From: Bog-473 sp963788585
Lineage (GTDB): Bacteria; Actinomycetota; Acidimicrobiia; Acidimicrobiales; RAAP-2
Direction: 5' to 3'
Assembly (NCBI GenBank): GCA_963788585.1
Contig: CAWBHA010000003.1
Coordinates: forward strand, 1,240,001 to 1,304,000
Length of the DNA stretch: 64,000 bases
The notes under the pieces were generated by a model that was not told the DNA's origin, ran no database searches, and was given only the letters and a program-made list of their open reading frames with translations. Positions 8,227-17,042 of this stretch are shown piece after piece. Numbering within the stretch: position 1 is the stretch's first letter; each line of letters begins with the position of its first letter. The position numbers and the translations under genes were made by a program.

Positions 8227-9336
8227 TCAATCGGGCGGAGGTTCCAAACCCAGCTTGCGGCGCAGGGAACCCATGCGCACCGCGGGCGCGTCGACCACGA
8301 TCTCGTGGATGAACCGCCGCATCCGCCGGAACACGTCCCGGCTGTCATCGGCCCACGGCATCAGGATCTGGAACACGTGGAACATCCCTTCGTACTCCTT
8401 GGCGTCCACTTCGGCCCCGGCCGCACGCAAGCGTTCGACGTAGCGGCGGATGGGGTCGCGGAACATCTCGCTCCCGCCCCACGAGACACACGTCGGCGGG
8501 CACCCACTCAGGTCCGCCGTCAGCGGGGAGACAGAAGCGCTGGTGGGGTCCAACCCGTGCAGATACGAGGCGGTCGGGATGTTCCACGGCAGGATGTCGT
8601 ATTCCGCGTTCTCGGTGACCGACTTCTCGTCGAGGCGGAGGTCGACCTCGGGGGAGAACAAGACCAGGCCGGCCGGGTGGACAGGTTTGATGTGCTCGGG
8701 ATTGGCGAGCAGGAGCGTGTTGGCCAACCCACCGCCTCCCGAGTCCCCGGCGAGAAAGATCCGATCGGGCATGATGTCGAGGGCGAGGAGCTCGTGGTAG
8801 ACGGCCGAAGCGTCCTCGGCGCCGGCGGGGAAGGGGAACTCCGGGGCGAGGCGGTAGTCGGCGACGAAGACGGCGCAGCCCGTCTCACGGCAGACTCGCG
8901 CCGTGAAGAAGGCGTACATCGTCGGGGAGGTGCCGATGTACCCTCCGCCGTGGAGGTACACGATCACGCCGATCGGTCTGTCCCCGGCGGGCACGTAGAG
9001 GATCCCGGGAACGCCGCCGAACTCCGTCTCGTGCATCTCCACGTTGAGCGAATGGACGAAGGGCGGCATGATGACCTTGCAGACGTCGTCCATCACCAGC
9101 TCGAGCGAGCGGAACTCGGGGATGCGGAGGGCCGAGCAGTAGCCCATGAAGGAGCGGATCACCTCACGCGTGACCGAGATGCCGAGGTTGGACAGCAGCG
9201 ACGACCGCCCCTGGAAGGGCCGCCGGAACGGGACTCGGGCCAGCGCGACGGCCAGCTCCTGGGCCAGGAGCGTGACGTCGAGCGCCACGACCGGCGCCTT
9301 CGCCGTCTCCACTCCCGGTCGGTTGCCCATGGCCAC
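8227..9336 (-). CDS. Alpha/beta hydrolase, hormone-sensitive lipase (HSL) family
   Basis: 369 residues. The oxyanion-hole motif YLHGGGYIG and the nucleophile elbow LAGDSGGGGLAN are diagnostic of HSL (family IV) esterases. The catalytic acid position reads WGGSEMFRDP, with Glu in place of the usual Asp, as in some members. The catalytic His is in EGMFHVFQ. An N-terminal cap of about 115 residues precedes the core. Members hydrolyse short acyl esters or assist xenobiotic breakdown. The GTG at 9336 is chosen because an AAGGAGG site lies 11 bases upstream; an ATG two codons later is the alternative. It is the first gene of a leftward run with the lipoprotein and sulfatase. Confidence 0.88.
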   Translation of the reverse strand: MAMGNRPGVETAKAPVVALDVTLLAQELAVALARVPFRRPFQGRSSLLSNLGISVTREVIRSFMGYCSALRIPEFRSLELVMDDVCKVIMPPFVHSLNVEMHETEFGGVPGILYVPAGDRPIGVIVYLHGGGYIGTSPTMYAFFTARVCRETGCAVFVADYRLAPEFPFPAGAEDASAVYHELLALDIMPDRIFLAGDSGGGGLANTLLLANPEHIKPVHPAGLVLFSPEVDLRLDEKSVTENAEYDILPWNIPTASYLHGLDPTSASVSPLTADLSGCPPTCVSWGGSEMFRDPIRRYVERLRAAGAEVDAKEYEGMFHVFQILMPWADDSRDVFRRMRRFIHEIVVDAPAVRMGSLRRKLGLEPPPD

Positions 9337-9370
9337 GGGTCGCGCGCCCTCCTTCAGGCCGTCTCGGCGA

Positions 9371-9395
9371 GCCCGCGGCGGATGTCGCCGCGGGC
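9371..9395. other. Perfect 10-bp GC hairpin in divergent promoter region
   Basis: GCCCGCGGCG (9371-9380) pairs perfectly with CGCCGCGGGC (9386-9395) around GATGT. It lies 35 bp upstream of the esterase start, inside the 263-bp gap to the divergent amidohydrolase. It could be a leader hairpin of the esterase mRNA. No T tract follows on either strand. Confidence 0.4.
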
Positions 9396-9599
9396 GGGAC
9401 GGGAGGACGGTACCTGCGGGTGCTCCGGGGCCGACGGGGTCGCTGACACGTCGCAGAGTCCATCATCTCCCACGGTGTCGTGGCCACCGGAGGGGCTTCA
9501 GAGCCCCGCCGACCGGGCCCCGGTCGCCCGTCGACTAGATATGAAGAGGAAAAGGTCACAGGGCCCGACACGACCGCACGAACCGAAGGACGTCCGACG

Positions 9600-10847
9600 A
9601 TGCCGACCAGGATGCTCGACTTTCCCGTTTTCGACGTGGACAACCACATGTACGAGCCGAAGGAGGCCTTCACGCGTTATCTCCCGGAGCGCTACCAGAC
9701 CCTCATCCGGTACGTCGAGATCGACGGCCGCACCAAGATCGTGGTCAACGGCCGCCTGAGCGAGTACATACCCAACCCCACCTTCAGCGTGGTGGCCGCC
9801 CCGGGAGCGCAGGAGGACTACTTCCGAGCCAAGAACGCAGACTCGATGTTCGAGAAGAGGGACAAGGCGTCGCCGATCACGCCGGAGAAGGACGCGTCGG
9901 GCCGAGCGAAGCCGATCCGCTCCATACCCGCCTTCTTCGAGCCCGAGCCGCGGCTCGTGCTCATGGACGAGCTCGGCATCGATCGCTCGATGATGTGGCC
10001 GACGCTGGCCAGCCTGCTCGAGGAGCGACTGGCGACCGAGCTGGAGGCGACCCACGAGGTCATCCACGCCCTGAATCGCTGGATGCACGAGACCTGGAGC
10101 TTCGACTTCGAGGGGCGCATCTTCGCCACGCCGATCATCACGCTCCCGCTGGTCGACCGGGCCCTCGCCGAGCTCGACTGGGTGCTCGAGCGTGGCGCGC
10201 GGGCGATCCTGGTCCGGCCGGCCCCGGTGCCCGGGTACAACGGGCTCAAGCGCTCCTTCGCGCTGCCCGAGTTCGACCCGTTCTGGCGGCAGGTGGAGGA
10301 GGCCGATGTCATGGTCGGGATGCACGCCTCCGACAGCGGCTACCAGAAGTACACCAATGAGTGGGAGGGCCTCCCGCCCGACCGCGAGATGCTGCCGTTC
10401 GAGCGCAACCCGAACCAGTTCGCCTTCGCCGCGCTCCGGGAGGGCCCATCTCCCGTCGTCGACGCGGTCGCATCGATCATCGGGCACCAGCTGGCGTACC
10501 GGTTCCCCCGGCTGAAGTTCGCCCCTGTCGAGAACGGCAGCGGTTGGGTGCGCCCCCTCCTCGAGCGCATGGCGAAGGCGTACGAGCGGTCGCCCGACCT
10601 GTTCCCCGAGGACCCGGTGGCAGTCTTCAAGCGCAACATCTTCGTGCATCCGTTCCACGAGGAGGACCCGGTCGGCCTGGTGCACCTGCTGGGAGAGGAC
10701 AACGTCCTCTTCGGGTCCGACTACCCGCACCCCGAGGGCCTGGCCGACCCCATCAGCTTCGTCGACCAGCTGGAAGGACTCCCCGAGCCGGCCATCGCCA
10801 AGGTGATGGGAGGCAACCTGGCCCGGCTGATGAACGTGGCCGCCTGA
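9600..10847 (+). CDS. Amidohydrolase-2 family metal-dependent hydrolase
   Basis: 415 residues, TIM-barrel amidohydrolase of the type often found in aromatic, terpenoid or steroid catabolic loci of actinobacteria. The N-terminus FPVFDVDNHMYEP supplies an Asp-x-x-His variant of the DxHxH metal motif. VMVGMHASDSGYQ gives a mid-barrel His, and FGSDYPHPEGLADP carries the catalytic Asp close to the C-terminus. A helical insertion (residues 45-120) precedes the barrel. Members include decarboxylases and hydrolases, so the reaction is not fixed. ATG 9600 has a GAAGGA site nine bases upstream. It is convergent with the following unknown gene (30-bp gap). Confidence 0.85.
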   Translation: MPTRMLDFPVFDVDNHMYEPKEAFTRYLPERYQTLIRYVEIDGRTKIVVNGRLSEYIPNPTFSVVAAPGAQEDYFRAKNADSMFEKRDKASPITPEKDASGRAKPIRSIPAFFEPEPRLVLMDELGIDRSMMWPTLASLLEERLATELEATHEVIHALNRWMHETWSFDFEGRIFATPIITLPLVDRALAELDWVLERGARAILVRPAPVPGYNGLKRSFALPEFDPFWRQVEEADVMVGMHASDSGYQKYTNEWEGLPPDREMLPFERNPNQFAFAALREGPSPVVDAVASIIGHQLAYRFPRLKFAPVENGSGWVRPLLERMAKAYERSPDLFPEDPVAVFKRNIFVHPFHEEDPVGLVHLLGEDNVLFGSDYPHPEGLADPISFVDQLEGLPEPAIAKVMGGNLARLMNVAA

Positions 10848-10877
10848 GTCGCTCCGGGGACGGTGAGAAGGCCGCCC

Positions 10878-11906
10878 TCAGGCGGGGTCGGGTGTCGAGG
10901 ATCGCTCCAGCATGCCAACGGCGGTCTCACCGTCCCACGCATAGCGGACGATCGCCTGCTGGAGTTGCATGCCGCCGCCGACTTCGGGTGGCATGACCAT
11001 GAAGGTCGACGCTGCAGTGCGGCCCTCGATCCGCACCGACCCCTTGGCTGTTTCCAGGACGCAGGAGACGTCGTCGCCGTTCGGGGCGAGCGCGGTGAGC
11101 CACGGCGCCTGGCGCACGCGGGCAGGGATCAGCGCGCCGTCGCCGTCGAACACATAGCCCTCGTTGTAGGTGTCCAGGCCATCCGTGCGTGGCGGATAGG
11201 CGATGTAGCCGAACCCGCGCCCACTGGGGAAGAGGGCGGCCTGCCAGGCATGGCCCCGGAACTTCGCCAGGCGTCGGATGCTCTGGCGGCGGATCCGGTT
11301 GGCCCCGCCGTCGATTGCCCAGCTCTCCTCACCGATCCGCAGCGAGCCCGTGGCCCGGCAGAGTTGCTCGAATCGCCAGGGGTGACCCATCAGGTCGCCC
11401 TCTTCCTGCGTATCGAGCACGCGCTTGGCGTCGTCGAGCAGCGCGCCGTTCATCCAGGGTGGTACGGCAGGTCGGAGCTCGATGTCGACCTCGATGGGCG
11501 CCCGCTCGTCGCCCTGGAGGGTGCCGCCGATCTGGGCCACGGCCGACGTCGCCCTTGCCTCACCGCGCACACGCAGGCGGAGGTGGCGGAAGGGCTCGAC
11601 GAGCTCGAAGGACAGCGCCCCTGCACCGAGCACACGGGCGCGATCGTCGATCGAGAAGGGCTCGTGGACGGGCCCGGGGCCGTACATGTTGTAGACCCGG
11701 CCGTCGGCCAGCGCCACGTTGACCTGAATGTCGTGCGTCGTCCACTGGTCGCCTACGGCCTCGACGCCGATACGGGGCAGCCCGACCTCCCCGCTCTGGT
11801 CCCACACCCACGCGTTCACGGATTCACGCATCTCGTGATCGTCCGGCTGGACCGGGAACACGAACTCGAGGTCGTCGCTCAAGCCACCCGTCAGATCGAT
11901 CGCCAC
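10878..11906 (-). CDS. Unknown protein, possible carotenoid-synthase/DUF7064-7065-like beta protein
   Basis: About 342 residues, largely beta-strand pattern with recurrent Trp/Gly (NAWVWDQSGEVG, YNMYGPGPVHEPF, GRGFGYIAYPPRTDGLDTY). The pairing of a SESVNAW-like first part with a second half that repeats the sheet pattern resembles actinobacterial two-domain proteins (DUF7064/DUF7065) often found beside steroid or terpene catabolic genes; this match is from memory and weak. No catalytic motif or signal peptide is seen. The start is ambiguous: a GTG at 11906 has GGAGG upstream, while GTG 11942 would add 12 residues. It lies immediately downstream of the cupin gene, same strand, with a 45-bp gap. 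Confidence 0.6.
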   Translation of the reverse strand: MAIDLTGGLSDDLEFVFPVQPDDHEMRESVNAWVWDQSGEVGLPRIGVEAVGDQWTTHDIQVNVALADGRVYNMYGPGPVHEPFSIDDRARVLGAGALSFELVEPFRHLRLRVRGEARATSAVAQIGGTLQGDERAPIEVDIELRPAVPPWMNGALLDDAKRVLDTQEEGDLMGHPWRFEQLCRATGSLRIGEESWAIDGGANRIRRQSIRRLAKFRGHAWQAALFPSGRGFGYIAYPPRTDGLDTYNEGYVFDGDGALIPARVRQAPWLTALAPNGDDVSCVLETAKGSVRIEGRTAASTFMVMPPEVGGGMQLQQAIVRYAWDGETAVGMLERSSTPDPA

Positions 11907-11951
11907 CGTCACCGCCCTCCCGATTGTTCGCCGTACCGGCACCGAGGCACG

Positions 11952-12347
11952 CTAGGCGCCACCGCCGTATTCGTCGTCCGTCACATGGACACCCCAGTGA
12001 TCGGGTCGCTGCGGATCGTTCTCGGTCATGGAGAGGTGCGTCATGAACCGGCCGGGGCCGGCGCCGTGCCAGTGCTCCTCTCCGGAGGGCGTGTAGACGA
12101 CGTCGCCGGCCCGGATCTCGTGGATGTCGTCGCCGCGGCTCTGTATACGGCCCGCTCCCTCGGTCACGAACAGGGTCTGCCCGAGCCCGTGGGAGTGCCA
12201 GGCCGTCCGGGCGCCGGGAGTGAAGTGGACCGCGGCAACCTGGATCCGTGAGGGATCCTCGCCACGGGCAATGAGATCGATGTACACGTCACCGGTGAAC
12301 CATTCCGCCGGGCCCTTCATCGATGGTTGCCTGGGGACGGACTGCAC
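11952..12347 (-). CDS. Small single-domain cupin, carboxymuconolactone/HNL-like
   Basis: 131 residues, one cupin barrel. Motif 1 reads TAWHSHGLGQTLFVTEG, with the two His and the Gln found in manganese cupins such as the (R)-hydroxynitrile-lyase type. Motif 2 reads GDVVYTPSGEEHWHGAGP with the metal His. WHxHxxGQ cupins are often encoded near dehydrogenases and carboxymuconolactone decarboxylases. GTG 12347 is chosen because AGGAG lies nine bases upstream; ATG 12320 is an alternative and the longer open frame is not family-like. Probably co-transcribed with the unknown gene that follows and divergent from the sulfotransferase. Confidence 0.82.
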   Translation of the reverse strand: MQSVPRQPSMKGPAEWFTGDVYIDLIARGEDPSRIQVAAVHFTPGARTAWHSHGLGQTLFVTEGAGRIQSRGDDIHEIRAGDVVYTPSGEEHWHGAGPGRFMTHLSMTENDPQRPDHWGVHVTDDEYGGGA

Positions 12348-12550
12348 GGTGGCGCTCCTCTCGTTCGTTCGTGCTCCCACTCTCTCACCGGCCGAGGCCC
12401 GTGTCGCAGGGATGGGGCTGACCATCTCTGACGCGCTTCCGGGAGATGCCCCAGGGTGCACGAAGCCAGGACGGGTTGCGGGAAGCACCCCGACGCGGCG
12501 AGTGTAAGCATCGCGTGCCCGAATTCGGGCGACGCCAGAGAGGAGGAGGG

Positions 12551-13723
12551 GTGGGCAAGGACCACCTCGAAACGGACCAGCTCGTCGCCACTGCGTGCGA
12601 GCGCGCCGGGAGTGACGACCTCGGCGGAGACTCCTGGCGCGAAGGCTTCGAGGTGCTGGTCCACTCGTTGAACACCGAGGCGACGCTGAGCGAGCTGGGG
12701 GTCGCAGCGATGACGGACCAGATCGTCGGCTACCTGGTCAATCGGCTCAGGGTCGAGCAGTGCTACCGCACGTATCCCGAAATCGACGAACAACGCATCG
12801 TGGACCCGTTGTTCGGCCTCGGCCTTCCCCGCACCGGCTCCACCGCGTTGAGCTTCTTGTTGGCGCGGGACCCGGCGCGCCGGTCCCTGCGCGTCTGGGA
12901 GGCGAGCGATCCCTGCCCGCCTCCGGAGAGCGAGACCGAGCACACCGACCCGCGCATCGCCCTCGCTCAGGCCGGCATCGACTTCACCAACGAGATGTTC
13001 CCCGGGATGTCCGAGATGCTTCCCACCGCGGCGGAGGGTCCCCAGGAATGCCTGCTGCCGATGGCGATGGAATTCCGTTCGTTGGTCTTCGAGGGCATGG
13101 CGTACGTTCCGAGCTACACCGCATGGATTCTCCAATGTGACATGGTGCCCGCCTATCGGTACCACCAACGGGTGCTCAAGCTGTTGCAGTGGCATTGCCC
13201 GCCCGACCGGTGGTGGCTGAAGACGCCGGCCCACATGCTGTCGATCGAGGCGCTGAACGCGGTGTACCCGGACGCCCGTTTCGTGATGACCCACCGCGAC
13301 GTGGGCAAGGTGCTCCCCTCCGTGTGCGCCCTCTACAGCACCTTGTCGACGGTGCTGACCGAACGTCCGGATCCGGTGGCCATCGGTGCGCACAGCGTCG
13401 AGATCTGGCAGATCGCGCTCGAGCGGCTGATCGAGTTTCGTGGCCGGGGAAACGAAGGCCGCTTCTTCGACCTCATGTTCGACGCCGTGCAGCGGGACCC
13501 GATCGGACAGGTCGACCTGCTCTATGCCGGCCTGGGCGAGGTCCTGAGCAGCGAGGCGCGCCGGCGCATGGACGACTGGTGGAGCGAGAGCTCAAAACAC
13601 CGCTCGGGCCCGGGCACCTACTCGCCGCAGATCTATGGGCTCGACCCCACAGCGATCGCGGAGAAGTTCGCTTTCTACCACGAGCGCTTCGGGGTTCCGG
13701 TGGCGTCGCGGGACGCGCGATGA
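12551..13723 (+). CDS. Sulfotransferase (PAPS-dependent), actinobacterial type
   Basis: 390 residues. The 5'-phosphosulfate loop reads GLGLPRTGSTALSFLLA, and the 3'-phosphate-binding region appears as KTPAHMLSIEALNAVYPDARFVMTHRD. Together they define a PAPS-dependent sulfotransferase. N-terminal residues 1-85 are helical, as in the mycobacterial Stf-like family. The GTG start at 12551 follows an AGGAGGAGGG ribosome site. The stop overlaps the start of the next gene (ATGA), so the two are translationally coupled. The sulfated acceptor is unknown; a lipid or sterol is usual for relatives. Confidence 0.85.
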   Translation: MGKDHLETDQLVATACERAGSDDLGGDSWREGFEVLVHSLNTEATLSELGVAAMTDQIVGYLVNRLRVEQCYRTYPEIDEQRIVDPLFGLGLPRTGSTALSFLLARDPARRSLRVWEASDPCPPPESETEHTDPRIALAQAGIDFTNEMFPGMSEMLPTAAEGPQECLLPMAMEFRSLVFEGMAYVPSYTAWILQCDMVPAYRYHQRVLKLLQWHCPPDRWWLKTPAHMLSIEALNAVYPDARFVMTHRDVGKVLPSVCALYSTLSTVLTERPDPVAIGAHSVEIWQIALERLIEFRGRGNEGRFFDLMFDAVQRDPIGQVDLLYAGLGEVLSSEARRRMDDWWSESSKHRSGPGTYSPQIYGLDPTAIAEKFAFYHERFGVPVASRDAR

Positions 13724-15367
13724 CCGACCTCGCGGTCGATTCGTTTCCGACCCTCGACGCTGCCGAGCTCGCCGCGCTCGAGCCGATGGGCACGCGCCGA
13801 CAGGTGCAGGCCGGTGACTACCTCTACCGAACGGGGGACAGCGGCTACGACTTCTACGTCGTGCTCTCGGGACAAGTGGAGATCCTGCTCGAGACGGACG
13901 GGGACGAACGCGTCATCGCCACCCACGATCGCGGGAGGTTCCTCGGCGAGTTGAACCTGCTCACCGGTCTGCGCGTGTTCGTCAGCGCACGCGTCGCGGA
14001 GTCCGGAGAGGTGCTCGCGGTGCCGGCGGACACCCTCCGCGAAATCATCGCCACTGAGCCCCACCTGAGTGACAAGATCCTCGCGACCTTCATGGCGCGG
14101 CGCGATATCCTCATCGCCGGCGCCGGGGCGGCGACGAGGGTGATCGGCTCGCGCTACTCGCCACAGACCCTGCAGATCCGCGAGTTCCTGGCGAGGACCC
14201 GGTTGCCCTACCTCTGGCTCGACCCCGACACCGACCCCCAGGTGGAGTCCCTGCTCGAGCAATTTCACATCGAGCCGACGGAGCTGCCCGTCGTCATCTC
14301 CTCCGGCGAGATCCTGCGCCGGACCAGCCCCGGTGCGCTCGCCGAGTACCTGGGTCTCACCGTCGGCAGCCTGCCGGAGCGGTGCGTGGACCTGGTCATC
14401 GTCGGCGGGGGACCCGCCGGTCTCGCCGCCGCCGTCTACGGTGCGTCGGAGGGCCTGCGCACGATCGGCGTGGACATGATCGCCCCGGGTGGCCAGGCGG
14501 GGACCAGCTCTCGGATCGAGAACTACTTCGGCTTCCCCACCGGTATCTCGGGGAGCGACCTCACCCAGCGCGGACTCGTCCAGGCCGAGAAGTTCGGTGC
14601 CTCGCTGACCGCCCCCTGCACGGCCGTGGCCCTGCGCGAGCAGGCCGGCCACCTCGTCATCGAGCTTTCCGACGGCACGAACCTGGCGGCCCGGGCGGTC
14701 ATCGCGGCCAGCGGCGCCCGCTATCGGCGCCTGGACGTGGACCGACTTGCCGAGTTCGAGTCCAAGGGCGTGTACTACGCGGCGACCGACCTCGAGGCGC
14801 GCCAGTGCTCGGGCGACCCGGTCCTGGTCGTGGGCGGTGGCAACTCGGCCGGACAGGCCGCCGTGTTCCTGGCCGAGCAGGGGAGCCAGGTGACGGTGGT
14901 GATCCGGGGACCGGACCTGAACGCCGGGATGTCGCGCTACCTCGTCGATCGGCTCGAGAGACACCCCCACATCGCGGTGCTGACCCGGACCCAAGTCGTC
15001 GGACTGGAGGGGGAGCAGTATCTGCCGCGCCGCCCGGCTCACCGGCCCGAGTGGCGAGCACGTGGTGGCCGCGGCGGGTCTGTTCTCCTTCATCGGTGCA
15101 GAGCCATCCTCCGGCTGGCTCTCCGGACGCGTCGCCCTCGACGAGCGGGGCTTCGTCCTGACCGACCGATCGCTCTCCGAGGTCGAGCTGGACGGCCGGT
15201 GGCGCGACCTGGGCAGACGACCCTTCGCCTTCGAGAGCAGCCTGCCCGGGCTCTTCGCCGTGGGCGACCTCCGCTCGGGATCCACCAAGCGCGTCGCCGC
15301 GGCGGTGGGAGAAGGGTCAGCGGCCGTGCGGTCGGTCCACGACTACCTGCGGTTCGCGGGCCCGTAG
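13720..15367 (+). CDS. Cyclic-nucleotide-binding / thioredoxin-reductase-like fusion flavoprotein, with apparent +1 frameshift
   Basis: About 549 residues after correction. Residues 1-125 form a cNMP-binding (CAP_ED) domain with FLGELNLLTG. Residues 130-215 resemble a thioredoxin/glutaredoxin-like linker (SPQTLQIREFLARTRLPYLWLD). From 220 on there is a flavin pyridine-nucleotide reductase with GGGPAGLAAAVYGA, GGQAGTSSRIENYFGFP and GGGNSAGQAAVFLAE. The position of the redox CxxC of true thioredoxin reductases reads YYAATDLEARQC, so the disulfide centre is lost and the enzyme is likely a diaphorase-like reductase. The frame breaks near 15025: after TATCTG one extra C must be skipped to reach HVVAAAGLFSFIGAEP and the end at 15367. 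A miscounted G5 run at 15009-15013 is an alternative site. An assembly indel is likely. Coupled to the sulfotransferase. Confidence 0.78.
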
Positions 15368-15532
15368 TCCAGTCCTTCGATCGGGGTCCGAGTTGGTCCC
15401 CGCCCCCGTCACCTGTGTCGAACCCTGATCCAACGGGCTCTCTTCGGATCTCCTGGTCGACGGCGGACCCCCTCCTGGTCGTTCACCTAGTCTCTGGATT
15501 TGCCGGACGAGTACAGACGAGTGAGGTGCACG

Positions 15533-17023
15533 ATGACCGTGGCGAACGACACTGTGCCGGTTTTGCATCATGCGGACCGGTTCTTCATCGGCGGATCGTG
15601 GGTGGATCCTTCTTCCACGGACACCATCGAGGTGACCGACTCGACCAACGAGCGCGTGTTCCTGTCGGTGGCCGAGGCGAAGGAGGCGGACATCGCGCGC
15701 GCTGTCGAGGCCGCCCGGCGCGCGTTCGACGACGGTCCGTGGGCGCGGATGTCGCATCTCGAGCGCGCTTGTCATCTGCGCGCCATCGCGGACGGATTGC
15801 GCGAACGAGGGCCGGACCTGGGCCAGCTCTGGCCCCGCGAGTCCGGAGTCGTGCACTCCGTCGCCCAGTACGCGGGCATGAGCGGAGCCGCCACCTTCGA
15901 GTACTACGCCGGGCTGGCCGACACCTTTCCATTCGAGGAGCAGGTGACACCGTCCACGGGCGGGGACTTCGGGCTCTTGGTCCGTGAACCCGTGGGCGTC
16001 GTGGGCGCCATCATCCCGTGGAACGCTCCACTCGGCCTGATCAGTTACAAACTGGCGCCTGCCTTGATCGCCGGCTGCACGGTGGTCCTGAAGTCGTCGC
16101 CCGAGGCACCGGCCGAGGGTTACGTCCTGGCCGAGATCGCGGAATCGGTCGGTCTGCCGCCCGGCGTCATCAACGTCGTGACCGCCGACCGCGAGGCGTC
16201 GGAGTCGCTCGTGCGAGATCCTCGAGTGGACAAGATCACGTTCACCGGTTCGACCGCCGCCGGACGGAGGATCGCCTCGATCTGCGGCGAGCGGATCGCC
16301 CGGTGCACCCTCGAGCTCGGAGGCAAGTCAGCCGCAGTGATCCTCGACGACATGGATATCGCCACGGCCGCGAGCACCTTGGCTCGCGCGGAGTGCATGC
16401 TCACGGGGCAGGTCTGCTCCTCTCTCACCCGGGTCGTCGTGAGCGAGGGCCGGCACGACCAGATGGTCGAGGCGTTGGCGGACGCCTTTTCCCAAGTCCA
16501 GGTGGGGGATCCTTTCGACTCGAGCACCCAGATGGGCCCACTCGTCGCAGAGAGGCAGCGCGACCGGGTCGAGGCGTACATCGGCAAGGGGAGGGCCGAG
16601 GGGGCCACTCTGGCGACCGGCGGCGGCCGACCGGTCAACCTGGAAAGGGGCTACTACATCGAGCCGACGGTGTTCGGCAACGTCGACAGCTCGTCGACCA
16701 TCGCTCAAGAAGAGATCTTCGGCCCCGTCCTGAGCGTCATTCCAGCCCGAGACGAGGACCAGGCGGTCGAGATCGCGAATGCGACGATTTACGGGCTCAA
16801 CGCGTCCGTGTTCACGAATGACGTCGACCGCGCCCGTGAGGTTGCGGGCCGGCTGCGATCGGGTACCGTCGGGCACAACGCGTTCCGGACCGACTTCGGG
16901 ATCGCGTTCGGCGGGTTCAAACAATCGGGGATCGGCCGCGAGGGAGGCACGGAGGGGTTGCTTCCATTTCTCGAGACAAAGACCGTGGTCCTCAAGGACA
17001 AGCCGACGGCTTACGACACGTAG
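15533..17023 (+). CDS. NAD(P)-dependent aldehyde dehydrogenase
   Basis: 496 residues, standard ALDH length. GVVGAIIPWNAPL is the cofactor entry motif, FTGSTAAGR the NAD-binding loop, LELGGKSAAV contains the general-base Glu, and GQVCSSLTRVVV the catalytic Cys. QEEIFGPVLSV and GGFKQSGIGREGG complete the C-terminal signatures. It oxidises an aldehyde to the acid; the GIGREGG ending is typical of broad-range aliphatic/aromatic ALDHs. ATG 15533 has GAGG seven bases upstream, so the in-frame start at 15500 is not needed. It faces the GH43-like gene head-to-tail (convergent, 19-bp gap). Confidence 0.92.
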   Translation: MTVANDTVPVLHHADRFFIGGSWVDPSSTDTIEVTDSTNERVFLSVAEAKEADIARAVEAARRAFDDGPWARMSHLERACHLRAIADGLRERGPDLGQLWPRESGVVHSVAQYAGMSGAATFEYYAGLADTFPFEEQVTPSTGGDFGLLVREPVGVVGAIIPWNAPLGLISYKLAPALIAGCTVVLKSSPEAPAEGYVLAEIAESVGLPPGVINVVTADREASESLVRDPRVDKITFTGSTAAGRRIASICGERIARCTLELGGKSAAVILDDMDIATAASTLARAECMLTGQVCSSLTRVVVSEGRHDQMVEALADAFSQVQVGDPFDSSTQMGPLVAERQRDRVEAYIGKGRAEGATLATGGGRPVNLERGYYIEPTVFGNVDSSSTIAQEEIFGPVLSVIPARDEDQAVEIANATIYGLNASVFTNDVDRAREVAGRLRSGTVGHNAFRTDFGIAFGGFKQSGIGREGGTEGLLPFLETKTVVLKDKPTAYDT

Positions 17024-17042
17024 TCGTCCGCTCCCGCTCGGT

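Noticed and set aside
10872..10885. CCGCC-ctca-GGCGG as terminator between amidohydrolase and the unknown gene
   Set aside because: Only 5 bp and overlapping the stop codon of the unknown gene; too weak to list as a feature.
13189..15987. A 932-codon frame joining the sulfotransferase end to the region after the flavoprotein
   Set aside because: Only 13720-15025 is natural protein; the rest reads Arg/Gly-rich out-of-frame sequence. The overlap only shows where the frameshift occurred.
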